This document shows, one piece after another, positions 11,376 through 22,111 of a stretch of DNA of 64,000 nt. The stretch covers positions 13,764,001 through 13,828,000 of the forward strand of contig OX637296.1 of assembly GCA_951799445.1 (NCBI GenBank), written 5' to 3'. The notes under the pieces are model-generated. The model saw nothing but the letters and a program-made list of their open reading frames with translations. It was not told the origin of the DNA and did not search any database. Made by a program: the position numbers and the translations under genes. Source of the DNA: Pseudisothecium myosuroides. Taxonomy: Eukaryota > Streptophyta > Bryopsida > Hypnales > Lembophyllaceae. Each line of letters begins with the position of its first letter. Positions within the stretch are counted from its first letter, which is position 1.

Positions 11376-11465
11376 TCACATCGCATTTCACAAGCAACCT
11401 CGTGTTACATCGTGACAGACCCCGGGCATGGCTAATCACAAGCTCCATCCCCTTATGAACCCGCC

Positions 11466-14400
11466 ATGGAACCCGCTTGGGCAATTACATTAGCCGTCCT
11501 CGCCGCCTTCTTACCCTCCCTCCTCCTCGTCCTCTTCCTCTACTTCCTCACCAAACGCCTATGGCACAAATACTGCGTCCCAGCTAAAGAGCCCATCCCC
11601 ATCGACCGCCGCGACGCCGCGCTGCAACGGAGCGCCCTCATGGCCTCCCTCTGGCGTAGCAGCGTCCCTCTGCGCGCCTTCCAATGGAGCGACCACCCAT
11701 CTCACGTCATCACGGCTCTGGAGCACGGCTGGGCGGCTTTCGCCTTCTCCTACGCCACCTCCGCCATGACCTCCCTCCTGGCGGATCAGATGTGGGAGAT
11801 TTGCAGCACCTGCAACGCCATGAAATTCTTCCCGCCGGAGATCACGTGGACGGAAGACTGCCTGCAGCAGATCCGGCTGAACCCTGGCGTGAAATCGAAC
11901 AAGGACGGCTGCGTGTTGCCGGTGCAGGCGTTGCAGACGGCGTTGCCGGTGCCGGGACCGGTACTGGGGCCGGTACCCTACCCGCAGGAGGCCTACTTTG
12001 AAATGGTGGTGTGGAACGAGATGAGCTCCGAGTGCAGCTCCATGGCGGGCAGTGAGCGGGTGAAGCTGATTGCGAAGACGGTGACGGCGTCGGACCGGTA
12101 TCATCGACAGAATGGGGATGATGGAGAGGTGGTGGATGAGAAAGATTTGTCATCCAAGGAAGGACAGGGGGAACAGGAAGAAGAAGAAGGGGAGAAGAGG
12201 GATGAGGAAGTGGATTGGGATGAATTACTGTCAGTGGGACTGGCGGGGGCGGAAGCGCCGCCGTTTCGGTTACTGGGATTCGACCCGGGCTCGGTGGGCT
12301 TCTTGTCTGCAGACGGGCAATGCTATGTCAATGGTCAGTGCTTCTCTCTCATTCTTTTGCTGCAATTCAGTTCAATTTTAGGAGAGGTCGTCTTCTGGGG
12401 GGGGGGTATCTTGCATTCTTTTGCTGTCAATTCAATTTTAGAGCCAGCTTACATGTGAGCCCATTGGGCAGAAATAGCAACTAAAGACAAGAAGAATTCC
12501 ACTGATGATTGGTAAGCGTGGAAGTACGAGAGTGAGTTCCACCGATATCAGTGTATTCCACATTGTAGAAGGAACATAAAAGTGCTTTCCATATTATGTT
12601 AATGTTGACCGCACCCACACCGATACATGTAAGCTGACCCTTAGGAGACGTTGTCTTCTCCGGGTGCGCACTTGGCAAGTTCGTGGCGGTGTGCAGGGGT
12701 TGGGATTGACCCTGGAATTCCAAAGCCTATTCAATGTCTGCACACCGCCACAAACCTGCCAAGGACGCACTTACAACTGCATTTCCCATTTTATGAGAGT
12801 TTGAGTGGACTAATGTAAAGTCTCCATGCACCACACAGTAAAGGGACAGATTCCGTTCACACCATACAGGTGAACTTTGAATTGAACCTTTTTCTAGATT
12901 GCAACCATCGTCTAACGTTTGGAACATTTATTTGGTGTTAAGCTGCAAAACAAGTGCAAATAAACAAATGTCAATAGATTGATTCAAGTATTTTCGCAAT
13001 TAGCACAAATCAAAGCCTCTCACCAGTATGAGAATTAGCAAATCACGAATCGAAACTGACTTGTATGGCCGATGGAGCCTCTAATGTACTGATGGTTAAT
13101 GGAGTCTATGACTGCTTAGATATTGCTCTCAACATGTTTCCGACTCCTAGATAGGGAACGAATGTAGAGCAGTTTGAGCACCAGTTACGCTCCTGATCGG
13201 TGTCACATTTGACTCTTGACTTCAATCCATGCATTTTGTCATTTTCGCCTTCTAGATTTCATTTTCTTAACGAACTTTCACCTGGATATTGTAGTTCATA
13301 TGAAAACAAAGCCAAAATGCCTTGCGATCTCTTCACTTGAGAGTAGGATATTGAATTCTTTCGTTGATTTAAAGTAGACTGGCATGGGTGGACTAATGTT
13401 CAAAGTATTTTTTGTTTTTTTGTTTTTGTTTCTGAATTATGAAATGAGTCCAAAATTGTGACTGAAGGTCATTTGTGCTGTAGAAGGGTTAAGAGTTTAG
13501 GGGAAGTAACAACCTCCGAAAATGACAATAGTATTTATTTCCTCGGGCTCATGTTCCTTAGTCAGTGGAGACACGTTTAGGTACGATCTTTGATCACCGA
13601 AACGTGGAGATTTTAAAGGAAAATTCATGAATATTGAAATCAAGTAGGGTCATGCTACGAGTTCAGGTTTTAAGCATGTGTCCGAAACTCTGCCAAAATC
13701 ACTGAAATCTGCTACAGTGCTAAAATGAATCTTTCCATAAATGGGCTTGTTTGATGCTGGAGCAAGAGGTGTGCTTTTGCATTGCGGGCTGAAGATTGCG
13801 GGGGATGACAAGGCTGATATTATTACAGTCGTATATCTCACAGAGGGTTCACATTTTCATTTTCATTTTTAGAAATTTTTGATGAAAATGAAGCCAATAA
13901 CATTCTTCTTCTTAATAAAATGCTCTACTAAATAAAAGAGAAAAAGGAGGCAGAATATTCAGCCACTTTCCGAAATTAAATTTTCAAGTTGAAGAGGGAA
14001 AGTGAGATGTGAGGATCTGATCGTGCATGTGAAATGAGCTCGAAAACCTAAGTCTCTACAGTGAAGATAGGTTGCCAAGAGCTCAGCTTAAGAAGTGATT
14101 TCTCCCTGATTTTCCTCATGTTTGTGAATAGGATAAATTTTCCTTTTCATAAAGCCCAAAGACACCACTGTGAAATAATCTGATGGGGATTCTTCTCTAT
14201 AAATTGTATTCCAAAACGATGAAATCACTGACTAGTGAAAACATGGCCTACTTAGACTAAAGATAATGACCCACATGACGAAGTAGACCTAATTGTAGAA
14301 CGTAGTTTGGTCATTTCCTTGGTCTCCCAAGACCAAATTTCCAGCAGTGAACAAAAGAATTGTGGTGCTGAAAACACTGTGGGGAGGGTGTTTGAGCAGG

Positions 14401-14890
14401 CATGCCTTATTCACAAGGGAAGGACATGATGCCAACCAAAGGGCGACCATGGGGAGCAGTGGGGAAGACCACAGTTGGGTGTGGCTTCGACCCGAAGCTG
14501 AAAAGAGTGTATTTCACCATCAACGGGGAGCTCGTGCACGAAGCCTTTCTCAAGAGCCCGGACTTTGCCAACCCGTTGTACCCCACCATCGCCAGCAACT
14601 ACGACGTGACAGTTTTGGTAAACTTAGGCCAGCGGATCTTCGAGTACGTCCCTGCAAATGTCACCCGCGTTGCCAACCCCTGCTGCCGCATCCTCCAAGC
14701 CCGGCCCTTCAAAAACACCTCCTTCTTCGATGACGATATCACCTCGGACCTCTTCTCCATGGGCCGATTCGACTCCCACTGGCTGGCCAATTTGGAGTAC
14801 GCCAACTCCCAGGAGCATTGCTACGGCCACAGCGAGGCGGAGTCGGACCTCTTTGAGATTGTGCTCGATGGCCATGGTTTGAAACGGTAG
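11466..14890 (+). CDS. Membrane-anchored SPRY-domain protein, 452 aa, two exons
   Basis: Exons 11466-12333 and 14400-14890 join in phase (g|gc makes a Gly) across a 2066-bp GT-AG intron. The ATG has G at -3 and +4. Residues about 6-28 form one hydrophobic membrane segment followed by KRLWHK, predicting a single-pass anchor with the bulk on the cytosolic side. A SPRY fold starts near YFEM (177), continues through FRLLGFDPGSVGF and CYVNG, and after the intron through VGCGFDPKLKRVYFTINGEL (315-334) to about 372. The tail contains SMGRFDSHW, which I believe is conserved in plant relatives. SPRY domains bind protein partners, but the partner here is unknown. An acidic Glu/Asp-rich insertion (about 218-253) interrupts the domain. 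The exon join and the domain are well supported; the function is not. Confidence 0.9.
12334..14399 (+). other. Single large intron of the SPRY gene
   Basis: The donor is G|GTCAGT and the acceptor is GAGCAG|GC. A partial local duplication of cattcttttgctg followed by ttcaattttag occurs at about 12352 and 12415, separated by a run of G. A strong 33-bp inverted repeat lies at 12664-12770 (listed separately). The remaining intron has no recognised gene. Confidence 0.8.
12664..12770. repeat. Intronic hairpin with 33-bp arms
   Basis: The left arm 12664-12696 and the right arm 12738-12770 are inverted repeats, 29 of 33 positions complementary, with a 41-nt loop. The shared core is GTGGCGGTGTGCAG. 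The size and near-perfect pairing would suit a MITE remnant or a miRNA-type foldback. No known plant miRNA sequence was recognised in either arm. Confidence 0.7.
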
Positions 14891-15120
14891 CTAGTAGGAG
14901 ATGGTAGGACTTGGCCCTGCTAATGCCATCTCGGTTTCGTATGCCTATTCTTGTGCAGTAATGTGATTTGGACCCTTTTTTTCTAATTTTTTTGGTTGCA
15001 CTGATTCCAACCTGCCTCTCTTTGTCATGCGGGTAAATCTGTCAGAGGCTTCATGTTAAGAGAATGCCTGAATCAAGCACTCTACATCTCGATCCAGGAT
15101 CTGTACAGCAGAGTAAAAAA

Positions 15121-15126
15121 AATAAA
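15121..15126 (+). terminator. Possible polyadenylation signal of the SPRY gene
   Basis: AATAAA lies about 230 bp downstream of the SPRY stop codon, a usual distance for a plant 3' UTR. It is only a candidate. Confidence 0.35.
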
Positions 15127-16326
15127 ATGCAGAGAATCGGGTTTGTATGACTGCACACACACCGTGACGTGGTACTGTGTCACGCTTCTTGGATCTCAAA
15201 ATAGTCAAGGAGATTGAAGCTGATAAGATTCTGAAGGTAATAGATACAACCACCTTTTCTATAACTTTGAAGTGAGAGGAGATCAGACTTCGTGTAAGAT
15301 TTGAAACTTTAATTTGATCAATGGTTAAGATTGGGATGCAGTGTACAATGTACTGTACAAGTTGAGTGAGAGAGGGATCATTTTAGTGTCTTGGAAACAT
15401 CAATTATTTTGTGCGCTAACCACCAAGTGCTTTGCATGGTTTGATTGTGATTTCCAATGGAATTGCTGTCAACCGTAGAGAATGACAAAATGGTGATGGC
15501 TGGAAACGCAGTACTTGTTCTCTGCCATGACCTGTCAACACGCGGGTGTGTCCAAGTCCAGTACTTGTGGTTGAAGGCAGCACAAAGAGCATGAATGGAA
15601 TGAATTGTCTTGGGGAAACAGCAAGCCTGGCCCTGCCTGTGGTCCCCTTCTTCAAGTTCTCCATGTATTTTTTCTCCCTGATATATAAGTAGGCCTACTG
15701 TTAAAATTCTACCTTGATTTGTCTTGTGTGAACCTGTGTATGCAGGCTATGCACATGCTGGTTTAATCCTACAGTTTCAACTTCAACAGAGGCTTTGTGT
15801 TGCATATGGCACATTCTCCTTGAGGTTCCACCTGGCAAATAAAATTGATGAAATAAGGTGTTATTATGCAACAATGTGTCATGCACATATAGCTACCTTA
15901 TGTGTAGGGCAAGGTCGGCATGCAGCTCTCTGTCAAATATTTATTTTGTTCCCAAAAATAAGGTTTGACAGGTGGTAAAAATATAACTTTTTTCTTTTTG
16001 TTTTAAAAAAAAAAAAAAGGTTTGATAGATGGTAAAAACCTAGGTTAAAATATAATTTTTCCCTTTTTTTTTTTGAAAAAAAAATCCCTGAAATTTCGGC
16101 GCATTTTCTTAGAATTAGTTTCTACCAATCTTGCCCTACAACTACAGTATTGTGCTCAATAGCCATGACATTATGCTCAATGAAGACCTATCCTAACATG
16201 TGCAATTTGGTTCATGTAAGATAACTACACCTAATTTTGACACTATTGCAAACTACATTCTTACAAATGTTGCCTTCATATATACTAGGATTCAATAATC
16301 TTATTGTTGCCTTCATGTATATAGTA
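15127..16326. other. Gene-free interval downstream of the SPRY gene
   Basis: No gene seen. At about 15960-16080 a unit beginning aaggtttgacaggtggtaaa is duplicated once in tandem, each copy ending in long T and A runs. Confidence 0.4.
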
Positions 16327-17063
16327 GGGTCCAATAATCTTACAATTTTTTCTTCCCAAACAGGGAGATTCAACAAAAAGTCACCATGAACTTCAAAATG
16401 CTCTTACATGCTCAAAAATGTATAGATTTTCAAAACAAAAAGTCACCATGAACTTCAAGATGCTCTTACATGCTCAAAACAAAAAGTCACTATGAACTTC
16501 AAGATGCTCAAAACATGCTGAAAAATGTATAGATTTTTTAATTGCAAATTGTGTTGGAATCATAGTGAAGTGAACTTGACTATCGTACAACGATTTCTAG
16601 AAAAGTGGAGGCAAGCTCCTAATATGAAGAAGTTAGTTAGGCCTACTAATTCACCTTTAAAAACCTATAGAAGATGGTCAAAGATTTGTTACAACACTAG
16701 AGCAAGCTAAAGAACAAGCAAGAAATTATACAAACAATTCAAAGGGTATGGGATCAATTACTTTTAGAGCAATTACAAAGGCTCATTTCTAATATGCCCA
16801 ATAAAATTCAAGCTATAATTTTAGTGAAGGGTGGCAACATTAAATGGTAGATAGTGTATAGAAGGAAACCAAATTGTTGTATGATTTTGAATTATACATG
16901 TATATGTTTATTATAATATTCAAGTATTCCTTACTACCAAATTCCATTCAATTTGTAGTTTGAAAATCTATGCATTTTCAAGCATGTAAAAGCATCTTGA
17001 AGTTCATTAACTTTTTGCTAAATCTGCCTCGGAAGAAAATTTTATAAGATTATAGTATTCCTT
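16327..17063. mobile_element. Non-autonomous DNA transposon with TIR of about 105 bp (family L, copy 1)
   Basis: The two ends are inverted repeats of about 105 bp. The left end from ccaataatcttac to tgtatagattttc pairs with the right end from gaaaatctatgcattttc to gattatagtattcc. The left arm contains three near-identical units starting caaaaagtcac at 16374, 16436 and 16480, so it has expanded internally. The middle matches 19165-19694 and 50321-50802. No transposase is visible. Long TIRs suggest a MULE-like element, but no target duplication was confirmed. Confidence 0.7.
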
Positions 17064-17141
17064 GTTTAACTCAAGAGACATGGATAGATTTTAGATACAT
17101 CAACAATAATCACTTTTAAAAATTCATAGTAAAACAATGTC

Positions 17142-17948
17142 TTAAATCCTTAAGTCCAATGCCATTTTCTAATCAACACACACTCAAAACTGCCATTTTC
17201 AATGCAAATAACAAAAAAATTAAACATTTGTTTCTTTTGAATATCCAACTATAGGATCTTACAATAGATTAGTATGAAAATAATTGGAAGAAATTTCAAA
17301 AACTTAGACTATTTCAATCACAAGATATAATTGTTTGAAGTGAACAATACAAGCCTATTTTTTTGGCTCCTAGCCTATTTAGATTATGTGGCTTTGAATC
17401 CTCTTAATTTAAATTTTTTTCTACTATAGATTGTGAATTAAATTCTTGAAGTAGGTACAAGATAAAAGGAAAAAGTAAACTGTTGATAACTCTAAGAAAG
17501 AATTGAAATACTCTTATTCCAACGGTGAGATTATTCTAGAAAGCAAACTAAATTATGAGCAACTTTTTTTTTAATTATTAAAATTGAGTTCATAAATGGA
17601 TCCAATACATTATTTTCTTGAGATTTTGCTAAGATTGCCTGCAAAACAAGAAGCTTCTTAACTTTCACATCACTTATCCAAATAGAATGAATCAACCCTT
17701 TCCACATAGACAAAAATACAATCTATAAGAAATTATTTCTTAAAATATTATTTCAAGTTTTTATGGATTTTTTTGTTGCCCATCCTTGCATGTTTTGGAC
17801 TTATTATAGCATAGCTCTTGCTCCCAAGCACCAATTGAAATAAAAATTATATTCCCAAAAAGCTAATTAGCTTTCTATCTTAAAAAAAGTTTCAAAATAT
17901 CTTGCCAAAAATTGAGATCATATGTACATTTTGGACTTTAGGGATTAA
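17142..17948 (+). mobile_element. TTAA-terminal non-autonomous element, copy 1
   Basis: This 807-bp AT-rich repeat begins TTAAATCCTTAAGTCC and ends in GGACTTTAGGGATTAA, imperfect inverted repeats bounded by TTAA. Inside it matches 35700-36612, 37569-38372 and 46627-47578 over most of their length (for example the caaaactgccattttcaatg region). No transposase is encoded. Confidence 0.7.
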
Positions 17949-18292
17949 AGGTACATGTGAAGGGAATCTAAGGACCTTTTCATTTTCCAACAAGAGCCAT
18001 TAAAAAACTATTACTAGTATAATTTAATAACAAGACCCCAAGCAAGGAACCATGCTCTTATGCTTATTTGGACAATTTTAAATGTAGTTTTTCTGAGGGC
18101 TTACAATCAAAAGATAGATTAAGGGTTATAACCATACTCAAACTAGCCAATGGAGTGATGTGATAAATTGCCTTGAACACTTGGCATTATGGTTTTGATG
18201 GAATGCAAAATTTGCATACTTTACATTTTGACCAAAAAAGTCACTCATTTTACTTTTTAGGCCCTAGCTAATAGGATAAACATAACATTGTT

Positions 18293-19165
18293 CAGTGCCC
18301 TACAGAAAGGTTGACGTCTCCTTTTTGGACCCTTCAGTTTTGGGGGCATTGCTCGTAATACACTTGAATTTTTTTTCCCTTCAATCAATACTCGTACCTA
18401 ACACAATCCCCCTCAAGCATACCAAATTTTCAGTTTCAAAAAACCCAAACTCCATTTTTGGTTAATTTTTTTAAAAAAATTTCATGGTTTCACATGAAAA
18501 TTCACACAAAAAAATTCGTGATGAATTTTTTAAATTTGATTGCGGTGTTATGTAGGAAGCATCCATACGCACATTTTTCCTTCAGCAAGCATCTCCAAAA
18601 AAGTTTCACAATTCCCTCAATTTTTGGCTTGAATGTGTGCAACAATAGGGCCCAAATTTTTGAAAATTCATATCTCTTTATTATAATTAGATTTTGGTAA
18701 AGTACCCTTGCATTGCAACTAATTTCATACATTTGAGCATGATGGTATAATTACTTTACAAAAATCTAATTACAGTAAAGAGATATGAAGTTTCAAAAAT
18801 TTGGGCCCTATTGTTGCTCACATTCAAGCCAAAATTGAAGGAATTGTGAAACTTTTTTGGAGATGCTTGTTGAAGGAAAGATGTGCATATGGATGCTTCC
18901 TACATATCTCTGCAATCAAATTTAAAAAATTCATCACCAATTTTTTTGTGTGAATTTTCATGTGAAACCATGAAAAAAAATAAAAATAAAAAACCAAAAA
19001 TAGAGTTTTGTTTTTTTAAAACTAAAAATTTGGTATGCTTGAGGGGGATTGTGTTAGGTACGAGTGATGATTGAGGGAAACAAAAAATTTCAAGTGTATT
19101 ATGAGCAATGTTCAAAAAATTGAAGGGTCCAAAATGGGGGTGTCAACCTTTTTTGTAGGCCACTG
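18293..19165. repeat. Foldback element: 873-bp imperfect palindrome
   Basis: Arms of about 410 bp (18293 to about 18703, and about 18750 to 19165) are inverted copies around a loop of about 45 bp. Matching landmarks include cctcaagcataccaaattt versus aaatttggtatgcttgagg, and gggcccaaatttttgaaa versus tttcaaaaatttgggccc. The outer ends start CAGTGCCCTAC and, inverted, CAGTGGCCTAC, reminiscent of hAT-type termini. No open frame of note exists. Transcription across it would give a long double-stranded RNA. Confidence 0.85.
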
Positions 19166-19694
19166 TACAGTAAGGTCTGCTTCATTTACAAATTTTCCAG
19201 TCAGTTTTCACTAGAAAATTCAGCAACTTTAGGAAGCTACAGCATGCTCAAAAATGAACCAATTTTGGAACCGCAAATTGCATTGGAATTGCAATGAAGT
19301 GCACTTCAACTTCTTGGAATATAGTCAAAGTTTTTTTGCCATGGGGTGAAGAACAAGCAAGAAATCATACAAACAATTTAAGTGGTATGAGATCAAGTAT
19401 CTCTAAAGCAATTCTGAAGGTTCATTTCTTATATGTATTATTGAATACAAGTTGTAATTTTCACATATGTTGGCAACACTAAATAGTACATAATGTATAG
19501 AAAACATCAAACTCTTTGTATGATTTTCAATTACATTTGTGTGTTTGTAATGATGATAAAGTAGACTTCAGTGTGATTCCAACGCAATTCGCAATTTGAA
19601 ATTCCATTCAATTTAGAGCATACACGGGCCTCCCAAAGTTGACCTAATCTTAGCACGGTGCAAAAAATCGTAAATGAAGTAGACCTTACTGTAC
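19165..19694. mobile_element. Family L element, copy 2, abutting the palindrome
   Basis: The left end, starting gtacagtaaggtctgcttc, and the inverted right end at 19670-19694 agree at 24 of the first 25 positions, and similarity continues for roughly 150 bp. The interior resembles 16500-16900 (for example gaacaagcaagaaat and gcaacactaaatagta-like words). It has no coding capacity. Confidence 0.75.
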
Positions 19695-20789
19695 AACCAC
19701 GCAATGGCCCTCCCTATACTGAAAAGGAATTATATTTCGCTAGATATACACTTGGGAGGGACTTATATCAATTAATTCAAGGCTTGGGGTCGGATGACGA
19801 GCCATAGAAGACAATTGTGTTCACTATAGTGGTTCCCTTTTCAAGGATGCAAAAGGAAGCCCAACCTCATTGGGTAAACAACATTATGAAATGAATGTAG
19901 TTGAATCTCTCCAAGTTACAAATTTCCAATGACATGACTAGCGTTCTACTCCCATAGCTCTTTCATTCAAGTCAGTGGTAGTGTACCGCACACCATGTCC
20001 CAAGGCACCCAACAAGTCCACCCAACACAGTTGGCTTGAGTCATCGGTGACCAATTCCCGTCGGAAGTCGGGTGGACTCGCTCCTGCACATGGAATGTGT
20101 GCTCTTCTGGTGAAGGATGTGCTTTTTCCTGGCAAGGCCGGACTTCGTGTTTTTTTCCTGCACAAAGCCCCATTCAACTGGAACTTACTTCACTTGAGGA
20201 TGCAGATTTCTCATGTTCATGAAGACGTGGATCCGCACATCAATCTGCCTCCCCAAGTTGTCAACTTGCAACGCAAGCCCTTGCAACAATTTAAGAGTGC
20301 ACCCAAGTCTGTAGCCATTAGGGGTAGTCACACCTTCTTGGAGAAGCAGAATTTTACAAAGTCGGAGAAATTGGTGAGAGAAAAAGAGGAGCCAATGGTG
20401 AGCTGTTTTGTGTGAAGAAGGTGTAACACCCCTTTTTGTTGTTTGGAGTAATTCTTGGAAAATGCGTTACCTACAAAGCTGGATGGGAGCTCCGCAAGTC
20501 AAGCATAGCCAATGAAACTGAAAAATTCCTTGAAATTTTTTTCTTTGAGAATGTTTCTTCACCTCCAAAGCAGAAGAATGGCATTTCCAAAACCTCGGAG
20601 GTTGAGAGCTCCGCAAACCGTGGAAAACCACATACATAGCGCCACGTGTCCAATCTCTGAGAATTGTCTAGGGGTCGGAGGAGGTGTGACTATCCCTATT
20701 GATAATTATTCAAGTCATGAGCTTGTTCACCTCCTTCGAGGTGCCATGTACTTACTTGAGGAGGTGATTCTTGTGTGTGAATTCAGCCA
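19695..20789. other. Mixed-repeat interval, possible LTR debris
   Basis: The part at 19820-19880 (ttttcaaggatgcaaaag) resembles 29350-29400, so it is dispersed. From 19930 to 20640 base composition is less AT-rich. An open frame at 19975-20415 begins with GTG; its first ATG is at 20095, and no domain is recognised. The word gtgtaacacccc near 20421 is a common feature of plant LTR flanks but proves nothing alone. Confidence 0.35.
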
Positions 20790-20993
20790 TGTGAATTGGC
20801 TTTTTTATTTTTATTTATTTTTACGTTCAATATAGCGAGGGGGTTCCATCAGGAAGAGAGGGTGATTTCACGCCAAATAAACACAACCTGTCGCCATCAA
20901 GTATCGAACCCGCAACCACGCCATTCAATTTGGGTACCTTTCCACCATCATCCGGTAGTTTAGGGTCATCTCGGACCGGTGTGAATTGGCTTT
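20790..20993 (-). mobile_element. tRNA-derived SINE with 14-bp target duplication
   Basis: Perfect 14-bp direct repeats tgtgaattggcttt (20790-20803 and 20980-20993) flank a 176-bp body on the minus strand. Reading that strand 5' to 3', box A TGGTGGAAAGG (20947-20937) fits the polymerase III consensus TRGYNNANNGG. Box B GGTTCGATACT (20910-20900) fits GGTTCGANNCC at all but the last base. The body ends in an A-rich AAAAATAAATAAAAATAAA-type tail next to the duplication. Box spacing (26 bp), tail and target duplication together are the hallmarks of a tRNA-derived SINE mobilised by a LINE. Confidence 0.9.
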
Positions 20994-21319
20994 GACTTTG
21001 GAAGAAGGGATGGTTAATTTATTTATTTTCTTGCCGTAGGAGTGGAGTACCTCCCGAGCTGCATTTGTAGTTGCAAAAACATTTAAAACCAAATATATCC
21101 CTACAACTTGCGCTTTGGCTTATTACAATCAATTGTGGGTGGGTTCAATCCCTGAATTAATTCTGTAGTAGGTTTGTTAGGATTTTCACCACCTGTCATA
21201 ACATTAGTCAGGCATTGTTGTCCCCCTTTGGAAGGGAGCACTGACTGTATATGTCCCCATTGCATATGTGATGTAAGAGAGCCCATTACTAGCCAAATGG
21301 GAGTGAGCCCATTGTAGGC
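20994..21319. other. Short gene-free interval
   Basis: No gene or clear repeat boundary is seen between the SINE and the 35-bp array. Confidence 0.35.
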
Positions 21320-21484
21320 AAAATTATATTAGTGGTGTACATTTTTAAAAATTCAAAATTATATTAGTGGTATACATTTCATAACATTCAAAATTATATT
21401 AGTGGTGTACATTTCATAACATGCAAAATTATTTTAGTGGTGTAAATTTGAGAACATGCAAAATTAAATTAGTGGTGTTCCAAA
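21320..21484. repeat. Five-unit 35-bp tandem array
   Basis: Units start near 21320, 21355, 21390, 21425 and 21460, each based on aaaattatattagtggtg. The array ends exactly where the mariner-type terminal repeat begins at 21485. Confidence 0.85.
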
Positions 21485-22060
21485 TACTCCCTCTGTCCCA
21501 CTAAAAACCTGCAAAAAGCTTCTCAACCAGGGATTAATTATATTTTTAGGCTTTGTGCTAATGATACATGCATTCAAAAACTAGCAACCCATCCCTTAAA
21601 TCTATGCAAAATCTCTAACTTAGGCGCTATCATTTAGGCACCCAAATCCATGTGGAAAGTATCATATTTGTACATAATTTGTAAATGCTGCCAGCTCCGT
21701 CATTCTTGATGATTTAAAGGTTGGTGGCAACAATGGGATTCTAAAAACATTTGTCCCAACCTAAATACTTGCAAGAAAGAAACCTGGCCCACTTCATGAA
21801 CAAATCTTCATAGCGTTGAAGTGGTCACCAAATCCATCGTCAACACTACTATCTAAGGAAACACATCAAGTACAAGGTGCCTCACATGGGCAAGGCCAAG
21901 CTTTCTAGGAGAGGAGTGCTTCCTGATCTCTTGACTTGCCCACATGAGGTTGTTCAACATGGCCAATGTTTACTTGACAGTCAAAATTGTAAAACGGAGC
22001 TTTTTAGTGGGACAAGATTTTTGCTTGATTTGGAGGTTTTTAGTAGGATAGAAGGAATTA
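21485..22060. mobile_element. Tc1/mariner (Stowaway-type) non-autonomous element
   Basis: The left end TACTCCCTCTGTCCCACTAA is the classic plant mariner/Stowaway terminus. The right end, read on the other strand, is TAATTCCTTCTATCCTACTA followed by the same AAAACC. Both are bounded by TA, the target site used by this superfamily. A second inner copy of the motif (tttttagtgggacaag) lies near 21999. The 576-bp interior has no transposase with a DDE signature, so it is a large MITE. Confidence 0.8.
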
Positions 22061-22111
22061 CATTTTGTTGACTATTTTTTAATTTTTCAAGTCATTTTCC
22101 ATGATTAAAAT

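Noticed and set aside
11559..12104. 181-codon minus-strand frame over SPRY exon 1
   Set aside because: It is the antisense shadow of a GC-rich exon, Arg/His-rich without domain resemblance.
12334..14399. An extra coding exon inside the SPRY intron
   Set aside because: The direct join of 12333 to 14400 keeps frame and gives a continuous SPRY domain (CYVNG to MPYSQG); no in-frame candidate exon with splice sites and domain resemblance was needed or seen.
19975..20415. 146-codon frame
   Set aside because: It begins with GTG; the first ATG leaves about 106 codons. No domain is recognised and it sits in mixed repeat debris.
20900..20947. Possible functional tRNA gene
   Set aside because: Boxes A and B are present but no cloverleaf acceptor stem could be formed, and the A-rich tail with flanking duplication shows it is a SINE.
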